The position numbers were made by a program, and so were the translations under genes. A stretch of DNA of 64,000 bases, from NCBI RefSeq assembly GCF_029543085.1, contig NZ_CP119967.1, positions 4,738,501 through 4,802,500 of the forward strand, written 5' to 3'. Under the pieces are notes generated by a model. The model saw only the letters and a list, made by a program, of their open reading frames with translations, made no database searches and was not told the origin of the DNA. Of this stretch, positions 38,010 through 46,814 are shown piece after piece; the stretch's first letter is position 1, and each line of letters opens with the position of its first letter. Source of the DNA: Pseudomonas sp. A34-9 (GTDB taxonomy: Bacteria; Pseudomonadota; Gammaproteobacteria; Pseudomonadales; Pseudomonadaceae).

Positions 38010-38242
38010 CTCTTCACCACTCAACAGGATGAGCGTTAGCTCGGCTGCAGCTTTTGATCTGTAAGGCGACATCGGAAGGCTGAGTGGAGGGATTGATCCG
38101 GGGGGTGGGAGCGCAGCGACCGTTTGGCGAAGCCAAACCCAGCGAGAGGAGGTGCAGCGAAGCAAACCGTAGGCGCTGCGCCCGGATCGATCCCGGAGCG
38201 AAGGGACCCCGAGCCTCAGCGAGCGGGCCGCACGTAGGAGCA
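38010..38242 (+). repeat. Long interspersed repeat, copy C, left part
   Basis: Matches the first two thirds of copy A (CTCTTCACCACTCAACAGGA to CACGTAGGAGCA) and stops where the insertion sequence begins. Its remainder is at 39567. Confidence 0.85.
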
Positions 38243-39566
38243 TGAACGGGACAACCACATAGGTAACAGTTAAGTTCAGGCACATGGGTAACACCTGATC
38301 ACTTATTTTTGATTACTTTGAGCGTCAGATAACCATCCTTAGCGTCTCGTTCATCAACACGTCCCAGTAGAACAGGCCCAAAGATGATGTCCCAAACACC
38401 CTCGCTGATGCTCTCCAATCCGACTATCTGATGTTTCAGGACATAGCCCACATAGATTCTGAGCCTTCCTTTGTTCACTACGCCGTTGGAGTCCGTTCGG
38501 TATGCCTCAACATGGCTGGGGTATTTCATCTCCGGCAACTTTCTCGGAAATACCCGTGAAGAGCTGATGTAGCAAGAGGCCGGGGTTTTCTGCCCCAATG
38601 CCTCATGAAAACGCTCATGATTATAGTGCTGCATGAACAGATCAAAATGCTTCTGCTGAGCTCCCCACTCAATTTCCGGCGGTCTTGGCAATGTACTTTT
38701 AAGCGTGCGGTGCATGCGTTCATGCCGTCCGTTTTGCTCAGGTCGCCCAGGTTGAGTCCGCTCATGAATGATGCCTAGACGAGCCCACCAAATGGATAAT
38801 TGTGATAACCCCGCACGCCCGCCGCTGGCAAAAGGGACACCGTTATCAGTGCGGATCCGCTCAGGCATCCCATACGTCTTAAATAACCGTTCGAAGGTGG
38901 CTTTGGCGTCCTTGAAAGTCGTGCTCGGCATACTTTCACAAGCCAGTAAAAATCGACTGGCGTGATCCATTACCGTCAACGGGTAACACCAGACACCGTC
39001 TCCTGTCAGGTATTGGCCTTTGTAATCAGCGCTCCAGAGCTGATTAGGAAGGTCGGCTTTCTGGAGTGGTTTTGGATAGACAGCGACACGCTGACGCAAC
39101 CGTCGAGACACCACTAGCCCCGCTTTTTTAAGCACGTTGTAGATCGTGGTTTTGGAGGGCGGCGGCTGATCTGGAAACCGCTCTTGCAGGGCTGTCTGGA
39201 TCTTTTTCGGGCCCGGCGTGGTTTGACCTTGGCGCCGCAGCTCAAGAATGGCTTCTTTGACCGCAAACGGCACAGCCTGTGCTTGAGAATGACGCTTGCG
39301 ACTGCACTCCGCCAAGCCATTGATGCTGTCCGCGTTGTAGCGGGCCACCCACTTGTAGCCAGTCTTGCGACTGATGCTGTGAGCCGCACAGAGTTGACTG
39401 AAGTTGAGCCGACCGGACAGATAGTCGGCGATGAACATCACTTTAAGGTCCATAGGTTTCAGCTCTCGCCACGGCATGGTCAGATCCTCGGAATCGACCA
39501 GTGCCAGTTAAAAACTGTTACCTATGTGCTTGAACTGTTTTGTTACCTATGTGGGTGAGTCATACC
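38243..39566 (-). mobile_element. IS481-family insertion sequence, 1324 bp
   Basis: Carries one transposase gene. Inner terminal regions match as imperfect inverted repeats: left CCACATAGGTAACAGTTAAG then GCACATGGGTAACA; right, inverted, CCACATAGGTAACAAAACAG then GCACATAGGTAACA, so each end has two CACATAGGTAACA-type units. AGCA is present at both flanks (38239-38242 and 39567-39570), giving a 4-bp target duplication inside a long repeat whose uninterrupted form is copy A (GTAGGAGCAAGCG). Confidence 0.88.
38299..39477 (-). CDS. IS481 family transposase
   Basis: 392 residues from the ATG at 39477 (GAGGA seven bases upstream). N-terminal helix-turn-helix (FSQLCAAHSISRKTGYKWVARY), then the rve/integrase core with the DDE residues in LWSADYKG, RIRTDNGVPFAS and NGRHERMHRTLK. 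The frame is intact, so the element could be active. Codon use looks lower in GC than that of flanking core genes. Confidence 0.96.
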   Translation of the reverse strand: MPWRELKPMDLKVMFIADYLSGRLNFSQLCAAHSISRKTGYKWVARYNADSINGLAECSRKRHSQAQAVPFAVKEAILELRRQGQTTPGPKKIQTALQERFPDQPPPSKTTIYNVLKKAGLVVSRRLRQRVAVYPKPLQKADLPNQLWSADYKGQYLTGDGVWCYPLTVMDHASRFLLACESMPSTTFKDAKATFERLFKTYGMPERIRTDNGVPFASGGRAGLSQLSIWWARLGIIHERTQPGRPEQNGRHERMHRTLKSTLPRPPEIEWGAQQKHFDLFMQHYNHERFHEALGQKTPASCYISSSRVFPRKLPEMKYPSHVEAYRTDSNGVVNKGRLRIYVGYVLKHQIVGLESISEGVWDIIFGPVLLGRVDERDAKDGYLTLKVIKNK

Positions 39567-39685
39567 AGCAAGCGTTTTTGGTTACTTTTGAGGCGTTTGT
39601 CAAAAGTGACCCGCCGTAAGGGCGGAACCCTAATCAGCAACACCCGAAGCAACGGATATACACCCAAAACCAAAAACCCAAAACC
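39567..39685 (+). repeat. Long interspersed repeat, copy C, right part
   Basis: Continues copy C after the insertion sequence: AGCAAGCGTTTTTGGTTACT to CAACGGATATACACCC, matching the last third of copy A. It ends at the stop of the AI-2E family gene. Confidence 0.85.
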
Positions 39686-39686
39686 G

Positions 39687-40739
39687 CTACCGCCGCTCCT
39701 CAACCCGCGACTGACTCTTGCTCCAATCCGTCAACAAACTATAAGCCACCGCCAACAACGTAGGCCCGATAAACAACCCGATAAACCCAAACGCAATCAA
39801 CCCGCCGAACACCCCAAGCAACACAATCACCAACGGCAAATTCCCCCCGCGACTGATCAGATACGGCTTGAGCACGTTGTCCACGCCACTGATGATGAAC
39901 GTCCCCCAGATCCCGAGAAACACCGCCATCCCGTACTCACCCTTCCACGCCAGCCAGGCCGTCGCCGGCACCCACACCAACGGCGGCCCCATCGGAATCA
40001 GACTCAGCAGGAAGGTGACAATCCCCAGCACCAGCGCCCCCGGCACCCCGGCAATCAAAAACCCGATCAGCGCCAGAAGCGCCTGCGCCGCCGCCGTCCC
40101 GATCACCCCGTTGACCACCCGCTGCACCGTACCGGCCACCAACTCGATGTAATACCCGGCACGATCCCCGATCAATCGCTCCAGCAGACTGTGCACAAAT
40201 GCCGCCAGTCGCGGCCCGTCACGGTAGAAAAAGAACACAAAGACAATGCTCAGCGTCAGCTCGAGAATCCCGCCGCCGATCTGCGCACTGCGCGCCAGCA
40301 GCCAGTTACCGACCTGCCCCAGATAAGGTTTGATCGACACCATCAATGCGGCGCCCTGCTGATCGATGCTGTTCCACAGCCCGACCAGGCGCTCGCCCAC
40401 AAACGGCAAAGTCCCCAGCCACACCGGTGCCTCTGGCAGGCCGTCGACCTGCACATCCTTGATGAACGCAGTGGCATCACGCACATGATCGCCGACGTTG
40501 AACCCCAGCCAGACCAGCGGCGCGGCCACGAGCAACATCCAGCCCAGCGTCAGAATCGCTGCAGCCAGCGATTCACGGCCATTGAGCCAACGGGTCAACA
40601 GACGCATCAGCGGCCAACTGGCAAACGCCAGCACCGCGCCCCAGAACAGCGCCGACCAGAATGGCGCCATCACCCAGAGGCTGGCACCGAACAACACCAG
40701 CAGCAGGATCTGCACCAGCAGGCGATCGTTATTGAGCAT
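39687..40739 (-). CDS. AI-2E family transporter (PerM-like permease)
   Basis: 350 residues, about seven to eight hydrophobic segments: LLVQILLLVLFGASLWVMAP, FWGAVLAFASWPLM, AAILTLGWMLLVAAPLVWLG, then LELTLSIVFVFFFYRDGPRL and a conserved C-terminal block (VPGALVLGIVTFLLSLIPMG, SGVDNVLKPYLISRG). The family name comes from one member; most have unknown or sodium/proton-linked roles, so autoinducer-2 transport should not be assumed. Confidence 0.94.
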   Translation of the reverse strand: MLNNDRLLVQILLLVLFGASLWVMAPFWSALFWGAVLAFASWPLMRLLTRWLNGRESLAAAILTLGWMLLVAAPLVWLGFNVGDHVRDATAFIKDVQVDGLPEAPVWLGTLPFVGERLVGLWNSIDQQGAALMVSIKPYLGQVGNWLLARSAQIGGGILELTLSIVFVFFFYRDGPRLAAFVHSLLERLIGDRAGYYIELVAGTVQRVVNGVIGTAAAQALLALIGFLIAGVPGALVLGIVTFLLSLIPMGPPLVWVPATAWLAWKGEYGMAVFLGIWGTFIISGVDNVLKPYLISRGGNLPLVIVLLGVFGGLIAFGFIGLFIGPTLLAVAYSLLTDWSKSQSRVEERR

Positions 40740-40808
40740 GTAAGGTCTCGAAAAAGTCAGTCAGGCAAAGAGTAGGCGAACACGCGGTTCGTGCTCGCCC
40801 GAAACAGC

Positions 40809-41627
40809 TTATCGCAACAGATCGATGCGCAGGCCAGAGCCTTCGACACTGCCGGTTTCCATGCGTGCCGCACGCACGCCCTGATTGATCAGCGCCTGGC
40901 GCCAGGCTTCGGCCTTGGGCCCTGACACCGTTACGCGCAAGGTCGTGTCGAGATTAAGGCCACGGGAAATCAGGCGTAGCCAGGTGTCATCCGGGTCATT
41001 CACTCGATCAGGGAAATCCAGCTCACCGGTGCTTTTGAGCTGGCGCAACAGCGTCGCCGAGGTCGGCAGCAACTCACCCAGCGGTGCAACCGCCTCGAAC
41101 TGTTCGACATGCAGATAAGCTTTGCGATTGCCACGGGTGATGCTGTAAAGCGCCACCAGCGTGTTGTCTCGCGGCGCGGCCAGCCTCAGCAGCAGATAAG
41201 CCTGTTGCTCGTCGGCACCATACAGTTTGGAATTACCGAAGACCTCGTTGGCCCACAGGCTGCTTTCCCCGCAATCACGCGCCTGACACCAGAACAGCAA
41301 TTCGGCGTCCTGCTTTTGCAGGGCCTCGCGGGCGGCGGTGAAGGCTTCGGTGGCCGAATGTTCGGGGGGTAACTCGTAGGTTACCGACGTGGTCTGGCCG
41401 CGAGCGGTGACCTGGCCGTCGAAACGCAGTTGCCCGCTGATCTTGCGGATCGAACCCAACGGATAGATCCGTTCAAGTTCTGCGGGCGGGCGATAGTCGA
41501 CGATCTGCGCATCGGCCAGACGCGGCACGATCTGCAGATCCTGGCTGCCCGGCACATCGGCGGCGAACGAAACGGTACTGAAACAGCACAGTGCCAACAG
41601 ACTGAGTGACCGCATAGTCAGGCTCAT
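40809..41627 (-). CDS. DUF4892 protein, exported
   Basis: 272 residues from the ATG at 41627 (ATG at 41615 is an alternative). Sec signal peptide MSLTMRSLSLLALCCFSTVSFAA, probably cleaved after AFA-like SFA, then a soluble periplasmic domain with YPLGSIRKISGQLRFDGQ and a C-terminal OmpA-like-looking stretch. Function unknown; typical of Pseudomonas. Last gene of a run of minus-strand genes that includes two hydrolases. Confidence 0.88.
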   Translation of the reverse strand: MSLTMRSLSLLALCCFSTVSFAADVPGSQDLQIVPRLADAQIVDYRPPAELERIYPLGSIRKISGQLRFDGQVTARGQTTSVTYELPPEHSATEAFTAAREALQKQDAELLFWCQARDCGESSLWANEVFGNSKLYGADEQQAYLLLRLAAPRDNTLVALYSITRGNRKAYLHVEQFEAVAPLGELLPTSATLLRQLKSTGELDFPDRVNDPDDTWLRLISRGLNLDTTLRVTVSGPKAEAWRQALINQGVRAARMETGSVEGSGLRIDLLR

Positions 41628-41730
41628 CGGATCGGCATGACTGGGTAATTCGAGGTCGCAGCGGTGTAGAAATCCATCGTGGTTGTCTCCCATTTCAACC
41701 CGACCAGCCTCGACAGTTGCCCGCAGCAAG

Positions 41731-42585
41731 TCAAGGAATGGCGAAGAACCGATTGAAACAGTCTGCGACAAGGTCGGCCCCGGCCTCATCGTTCAGGTGC
41801 AAATGGTGCCCGCCCGCCAACTGTTCCCGGCTAAAGGGTAGACGCTCCAGCAACTCGGGATGTTTGGCCAGCATGCCGTCAGCCGCGACCACCAAATGCG
41901 CCGGGCAACTGACCCGAAGCGCGAAGGCCATCGCCTGTTCCTCGGTCAGACGCAGTGGCGATGGCAGGGTCAGGCGATTGTCGGTGCGCCAGGTGTAGCC
42001 TCCCGGCACCGGCATCAAGCCGCGCTGGGCCAACAGTTCAGCCGCCTCGCGACTGACCGCGACCAGCCCCTTCATCCGCGCTTCGATAGCACGGTCGAGG
42101 GTCTTGTAGACCGGTTTGCGTTTGTCGCGCAGATCCAGTTGCGCTTGCAGGGCCATGCCCATGCGTTCGGCAGCGTTTTCGCCTTTGTCTGTAGGAGGAA
42201 TCACGCCGTCAATCAGCGCCAGATGAGTGATGCGTTCCGGTAACGAACCCGCCAGCACCATCGAGACAATGGCGCCCATCGAATGCCCGAGCAGGCCGAA
42301 ACGTTTCCAGCCAAGTTGCTCGGCGACTTGCAGCACGTCATGGGCGTAATCCCACAGCGCATAGCCGGCGCCGTTGGGTCGATGCCCGGAATGCCCGTGC
42401 CCGGCCATGTCCAGCGCGATGATGCGCAAGCCTTTGAGCCTGGGCGCCAAACGGGCAAAGCTGTTGGCGTTGTCGAGCCAGCCATGCAGCGCGATCACCG
42501 GCACACCGTCCTCGGGCCCGAACAAATGCGCAGCCAGTTCAATATGCGGCAAGCTCAGGCGCACTTCTTCGAAGGTCGGGCTCAT
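41731..42585 (-). CDS. Alpha/beta hydrolase
   Basis: 284 residues from the ATG at 42585 (AAGGA six bases upstream), overlapping the preceding hydrolase gene by ATGA. Oxyanion region VIALHGWLDNANSF, nucleophile elbow LLGHSMGAIVSM, catalytic histidine likely in GGHHLHLNDE near the C-terminus. Substrate unknown. Confidence 0.93.
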   Translation of the reverse strand: MSPTFEEVRLSLPHIELAAHLFGPEDGVPVIALHGWLDNANSFARLAPRLKGLRIIALDMAGHGHSGHRPNGAGYALWDYAHDVLQVAEQLGWKRFGLLGHSMGAIVSMVLAGSLPERITHLALIDGVIPPTDKGENAAERMGMALQAQLDLRDKRKPVYKTLDRAIEARMKGLVAVSREAAELLAQRGLMPVPGGYTWRTDNRLTLPSPLRLTEEQAMAFALRVSCPAHLVVAADGMLAKHPELLERLPFSREQLAGGHHLHLNDEAGADLVADCFNRFFAIP

Positions 42586-43388
42586 GCGCAATCCTTGTCC
42601 TGACGGTTTTCCCAACGGATAAACAGGTTTTTCAACAACCGTGCGGTGTCCTGCGGGCGCTCAAGCGGGAACATGTGCCCGCCGGGCATGCTCAACGCCT
42701 CGCCCTGGGCCAGACGCGAAACGAAACGGGTGTGATGACGCATGACCACTCGACTCTTGTGCCCGCGCACCACCGCCAGCGGCACTTGCAATTGACGGGT
42801 ACGGCCGGGGCTGGTGTGCGGCACGCCGCGATAGATACTGATCTCGGTGGCCGGGTCGAAACGCAGACGCAGTTTGTCGCCGACCTGATGCAAACCGTGT
42901 TGCAGGTAGGCGTCGAAACACTCCGGATCGAAACCACGAAACAAGGTCTTGCCGGCGAAATAGTTGCGCGCACTGTCGAGGTCGGCAAACTCTTCACGGC
43001 GCCCCAACGTGCGCCCGGCCGGGGTCAGTCTGTCGATGAATCCAAAGCGCTTGGCCGCACGGATCACCCACTGATCGGTGCGGGTCAGCACGGGCGAATC
43101 CAACATCACCACGCCGCGATACAGCTCCGGGCAACGCAGCGCTGCGTGCAGATGCAACACGCCACCGAAAGAATGGCCGACACCCCAAACGGGCTGATCC
43201 TGCTGCTGCAAATGGTGGATCAACTCGTCGACAAGGTTGTACCAGTTGTCGTCCGCCGGGAAACGCGGGTCATGGGCGTGCTGCTCCAGATGCGCAACCC
43301 GGTACTCAGGCGCCAGCGCCGCGAACAACTTGCCATAGGTGCCCGAGGGGAACCCGTTGGCGTGGGCGAAAAAGATCGGTTGCGACAT
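42582..43388 (-). CDS. Alpha/beta hydrolase
   Basis: 268 residues beginning MSQPIFFAHANGFPSGTYGK. Nucleophile elbow GVGHSFGGVLHLHAAL, aspartate region VVRGHKSRV, histidine in PGGHMFPLERP. Coupled to the next hydrolase gene by a 4-base overlap; the two proteins are only distantly alike. Substrate unknown. Confidence 0.93.
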   Translation of the reverse strand: MSQPIFFAHANGFPSGTYGKLFAALAPEYRVAHLEQHAHDPRFPADDNWYNLVDELIHHLQQQDQPVWGVGHSFGGVLHLHAALRCPELYRGVVMLDSPVLTRTDQWVIRAAKRFGFIDRLTPAGRTLGRREEFADLDSARNYFAGKTLFRGFDPECFDAYLQHGLHQVGDKLRLRFDPATEISIYRGVPHTSPGRTRQLQVPLAVVRGHKSRVVMRHHTRFVSRLAQGEALSMPGGHMFPLERPQDTARLLKNLFIRWENRQDKDCA

Positions 43389-43511
43389 ACCGGAAAATCC
43401 ATGAGCGGGAAACGTGGCGTTGATTGTCCGTAAGACCGCGCCCTACAGCAATGACCGTAACTGCCAGGAATGATGACAGTCCGGTCAAGGCTATGGTGAG
43501 TCAGTCGGATC

Positions 43512-43677
43512 GCTACCCCCTCAGCCCAACCCTCTCCCCCAGGAGGGCGAGGGGGGAAAGGGAGCAGATCTCCATGCTTTTGCGAATCTGTATTCGACTC
43601 GGTATCTCAGGTCGATGTACTTCGAATAAACCACTCGGTCAGTCCCCTCTCCCTCTGGGGGAGGGTTAGAGTGAGGG
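43512..43677. repeat. MITE-like palindromic element, copy 2
   Basis: Inverted ends CCCCTCAGCCCAACCCTCTC and GAGGGTTAGAGTGAGGG. Inner part, read on the minus strand, GGGAGAGGGGACTGACCGAG, matches copy 1 at 37826-37977. Its right end overlaps the last codons and the stop (43666-43668) of the thioesterase gene. The 277-base gap 43389-43665 holds nothing else. Confidence 0.8.
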
Positions 43678-44109
43678 CGGCTGCTCGCCCAACGGCACCA
43701 CTGCCATGGTCAGCCGCGACACACAACTGGCCTTGCCTTCGTCGCTGGTCAAACGGATATCCCACACATGAGTGGTGCGGCCAAGGTGAATCGGCGTGGC
43801 CACCGCCGTCACCCGGCCACTGCGCAAGCCGCGCAGATGGTTGGCGTTGATTTCAAGGCCGACGCAATAAAACTTGCTGGCATCGATGCACAAATAACTG
43901 GCCATCGAACCAACGGTTTCCGCCAGCACCACCGATGCGCCGCCGTGCAATAAGCCGTAGGGCTGATGAGTGCGATGGTCGATGACCATGCTCGCGGTCA
44001 GCGACGCCTCGTCGAACGCTTCGAAGCGGATGTCCAGCACTTCGCCAATGGTGTTTTTCTGGATCGCGTTCAACTGCTCGATGTTTGGAGTGGTACGCCA
44101 CAAGCTCAT
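43666..44109 (-). CDS. Hotdog-fold acyl-CoA thioesterase (PaaI/EntH-like)
   Basis: 147 residues from the ATG at 44109 (AAGGAAG six bases upstream). Core THQPYGLLHGGASVVLAETVGS carries the conserved His-Gly-Gly and catalytic acidic residue, followed by VGLEINANHLRG. It follows the acyl-CoA synthetase gene by 31 bases, so it may hydrolyse CoA thioesters from that pathway. Unusual: the last residues (PPSL) and stop come from a MITE-like repeat. Confidence 0.93.
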   Translation of the reverse strand: MSLWRTTPNIEQLNAIQKNTIGEVLDIRFEAFDEASLTASMVIDHRTHQPYGLLHGGASVVLAETVGSMASYLCIDASKFYCVGLEINANHLRGLRSGRVTAVATPIHLGRTTHVWDIRLTSDEGKASCVSRLTMAVVPLGEQPPSL

Positions 44110-44140
44110 CGCAGACTTCCTTTGTTGTTGTAGTGGTCGC

Positions 44141-45796
44141 TCAATCCTGCCACAGCACCGCCTCGCTGCGCGCGCTCCATTCTTCAAAACGGGCGCCATA
44201 GGTGTCTTCGATGACATTGCGCTTGATCTTCAGCGTCGGCGTGAGGAAACCGTTTTCCACCGCCCAACTGTCCTTGACCACCACCAGTCGACGCAGGCGT
44301 TCGTGTTTGTCGAGCACGGCGTTGACCTCTTCCAGCAGTTTTTCCAGACTCGAATGCAGGCTCGCGCGCCCCTCTTCCTGATTGACGCTCGACAGCACAC
44401 ACAAACCCAATGGCGCGCTTAAACCATCACCCACCACGCACACCTGTTCAATGCGTGAATGCACCGCCAGGCGATTTTCGATCGGCGCCGGGGCAACGTA
44501 TTTGCCCTTGCTGGTCTTGAAGATTTCCTTGAGTCGCCCGGTCAGGCGCAGGCGCCCTTCGGCATCCTGTTCGCCCTTGTCGCCGGTGCGCAAGAACCCA
44601 TCCTCCGTCAGCGTTTCAGCGGTTTTCTGTGGTTCCTTGAAGTAGCCGAGCATGTTCGCCTGACTGCGCACCTGCACCTCGCCCGACTCGTCGATACGCA
44701 CCTCGACATCCGGGCATGGCTTGCCGATCCAGCCCTGTTTGTATTGCCCGGGCAGGCAGATGTGCGAGTAGCCGCAGCTCTCGGTCATGCCGTAGACCTC
44801 GAGCACGTCGAGGCCGAGTTTCCGGTACCAGGCGAGCAAGGTCTGCGGCACTGGCGCCGCGCCGGACAGCGCCACGCGCAAAGCATCCAGCCCCAGCCCC
44901 GCCAGCACTTTGTGCCCGACCCGTTTGCCAATGAACGGCAACCCAAGGAGGAAGTCCAGACGCTTCGCCGCAATCTTGCTGTACACGCCCATCTGGAATT
45001 TGGTCCAGATGCGCGGCACGCCGAACATCGCAGTCGGCCGCGCACGCTGCAGGTCAGTGATGAAGGTGTCGAGGCTCTCGGCAAAGAACACCGTCTGCCC
45101 GGTGTAGATCGAGGCCAGTTCGACGAACATGCGTTCGGCAACGTGACACAGCGGCAGGTACGACAGCAGCCGGTCGTTCTCGTTGAGCCCGAACAGTTGC
45201 GTGCCACGGGTCGTGGCGAAACCGAGATTGGCAAAACTGTGCATCACCCCTTTGGGCAGGCCGGTGGTGCCGGAGGTGTAGATGATGGTCGCCAGTTGCT
45301 CGGCGGCCGGGCGCGGATCGTCCTGAATCGGTGAGCTGCGCTGCAAGTCTGCCCAACTGAAATCGAACTCACCGGGCGGATGCAACGGCAGGCTGATGGT
45401 CGGCAGATCCGCCGGCACGCCTCTGGACATGCCCGGCCAGTCGTCGAGCTTGCCGATGAACGCCAGGAGGCTTTCCGAGTGATTGAGCACTTGCGCAACG
45501 GAGTCGGCGGTGAGGTTGGGATACAGCGGCACCGAGACGTGCCCGGCCATCCAGATCGCCAGGTCGGCGATGATCCAGTGCGCGCAGTTTTTCGAGATCA
45601 GGGCGATGTGGCTACCTTGCGGCAACTCACGGGCGCGCAACCAATGTGCGGCGCAGCGGGCCTGATGGCCAACGTCGGCCCAGCTCAGCGTCTCGACCTG
45701 CCCGCCGCCGATGGGCTGCACGAGGAAGCGCTGGCGCGGATGGCGGGCTTCACGTTCGTAGAACACGTCCAGCGGCAAACGGAAGGCGGCAGACAT
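44141..45796 (-). CDS. AMP-binding long-chain acyl-CoA synthetase
   Basis: 551 residues from the ATG at 45796 (AGGAG eight bases upstream). ATP-binding motif TIIYTSGTTGLPKGVMHSF, EVYGMTESCGYSH, LRTGDKGEQDAEGRLRLTGR and the hinge LKEIFKTSKGKYVAP place it in the FACS-type ANL superfamily. It forms acyl-CoA from fatty acid, ATP and CoA. First gene of a possible unit with the downstream thioesterase. Confidence 0.95.
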   Translation of the reverse strand: MSAAFRLPLDVFYEREARHPRQRFLVQPIGGGQVETLSWADVGHQARCAAHWLRARELPQGSHIALISKNCAHWIIADLAIWMAGHVSVPLYPNLTADSVAQVLNHSESLLAFIGKLDDWPGMSRGVPADLPTISLPLHPPGEFDFSWADLQRSSPIQDDPRPAAEQLATIIYTSGTTGLPKGVMHSFANLGFATTRGTQLFGLNENDRLLSYLPLCHVAERMFVELASIYTGQTVFFAESLDTFITDLQRARPTAMFGVPRIWTKFQMGVYSKIAAKRLDFLLGLPFIGKRVGHKVLAGLGLDALRVALSGAAPVPQTLLAWYRKLGLDVLEVYGMTESCGYSHICLPGQYKQGWIGKPCPDVEVRIDESGEVQVRSQANMLGYFKEPQKTAETLTEDGFLRTGDKGEQDAEGRLRLTGRLKEIFKTSKGKYVAPAPIENRLAVHSRIEQVCVVGDGLSAPLGLCVLSSVNQEEGRASLHSSLEKLLEEVNAVLDKHERLRRLVVVKDSWAVENGFLTPTLKIKRNVIEDTYGARFEEWSARSEAVLWQD

Positions 45797-45900
45797 GCGA
45801 CTCGCTCCTGTTTTTTGGGTCTGGAGCAAGCGTAGTCAACCAAGCAAGTGCTTGGTTGGAAAATTCAAACAAATAATTTCATGGCTTACGCAGAAACCAA

Positions 45901-45989
45901 TGTGGGAGCGAGCCTGCTCGCGAATGCAGGCTGTCAGACACATAAATGATGAATGACACGCCGCTTTCGCGAGCAGGCTCGCTCCCACA
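45901..45989. repeat. REP pair, GAGCCTGCTCGC class
   Basis: TGTGGGAGCGAGCCTGCTCG and the inverted CGAGCAGGCTCGCTCCCACA flank a spacer, between sixA and the acyl-CoA synthetase gene, both on the minus strand. Confidence 0.9.
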
Positions 45990-46000
45990 AGGGATCAGCG

Positions 46001-46453
46001 TTACGGATGTTTGAGGCTGTTGAGGGTCATCGAGCCGATCAGCAACTCTGGGCTTTCCAGCTCGGCCAACCCGGCGGTGCTAACCTTCTCCGGCGGATAC
46101 CCGGCGCCATGCTGCAAATAGCTGAGCAAATTGCCCACCAACGGGTTGTGGCTTACCAGCAGCACGTTGCTCACCGACACCAACTGATCGGTGACCTTGT
46201 CCGGATCAACCTCCGGCGTCAGCCACTCGACCGTACGAATCTCCGGCTCGAAACCCAGCGCCTCACGGACAATCTGCGCAGTCTGCTGCGCACGCAGATA
46301 AGGGCTGGCGTAGATTGCCGTCAGCGGCTGGCCGATCAATCGGGCGGCGCTGCTCAAGGCCTCTTTGCGACCGTGCTCGGTCAGTTCTCGTTCGGAGTCC
46401 GGGCACGAGCCATAAGGCACGGCTTCACCGTGACGCAATACCCAGAGTTTCAT
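46001..46453 (-). CDS. sixA: Phosphohistidine phosphatase SixA
   Basis: 150 residues. The RHG catalytic motif is at residues 7-9 (LWVLRHGEAVP), with YLRAQQTAQIV and a second histidine in LLVSHNPLVGNLLSYL. SixA removes phosphate from histidine phosphotransfer or nitrogen-PTS proteins. Overlaps the DUF4389 gene by ATGA and is cotranscribed with gpsA. Confidence 0.95.
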   Translation of the reverse strand: MKLWVLRHGEAVPYGSCPDSERELTEHGRKEALSSAARLIGQPLTAIYASPYLRAQQTAQIVREALGFEPEIRTVEWLTPEVDPDKVTDQLVSVSNVLLVSHNPLVGNLLSYLQHGAGYPPEKVSTAGLAELESPELLIGSMTLNSLKHP

Positions 46454-46797
46454 AGCTTGGGTTCCTCATCTCGAACCGGATGCGGCGCCGGTGCGACGGC
46501 GTGCGGCGCTTCACCTTCCGGAGTACGCGGCGTTGGCCAGTCGGCGAACGGCCAGGGTTTCTGGTCACTGTGGAAACTGCCGAAGCGGCCGATCTGCGCC
46601 AGGAACTGGCTCAGGCTGTCGCCGAAATTCATCAGGCTGGCGCTCGGCGCGCCATAGATCAAACGATAGATCAGCTGCACCAGCACCACCGCACCGAGGA
46701 TGAACTGCGCCACTTGCCAGACCAGCACGTAGACGATCATCCACAACACCCGCAGGAGGATGGATTCGTACTTGGCTTCGGTTTTCGGATCGTTCAT
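46450..46797 (-). CDS. DUF4389 membrane protein
   Basis: 115 residues. Two hydrophobic segments (ILLRVLWMIVYVLVWQVAQF and LGAVVLVQLIYRLIYG), then FLAQIGRFGSFHSDQKPWPF, the DUF4389 signature, and a Pro-rich tail. Function unknown. It lies between gpsA and sixA, an arrangement conserved in Pseudomonas. Confidence 0.92.
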   Translation of the reverse strand: MNDPKTEAKYESILLRVLWMIVYVLVWQVAQFILGAVVLVQLIYRLIYGAPSASLMNFGDSLSQFLAQIGRFGSFHSDQKPWPFADWPTPRTPEGEAPHAVAPAPHPVRDEEPKL

Positions 46798-46814
46798 GGC
46801 TTGCTACTCCCGGC

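Noticed and set aside
37588..38064. Several short frames in the repeat zone, including 37389-37925
   Set aside because: They run through REP, long repeat and MITE-like sequences in turn and share no protein feature.
39687..40739. Quorum-sensing autoinducer-2 exporter
   Set aside because: Only the family name suggests this; no lux-type gene is in the window.
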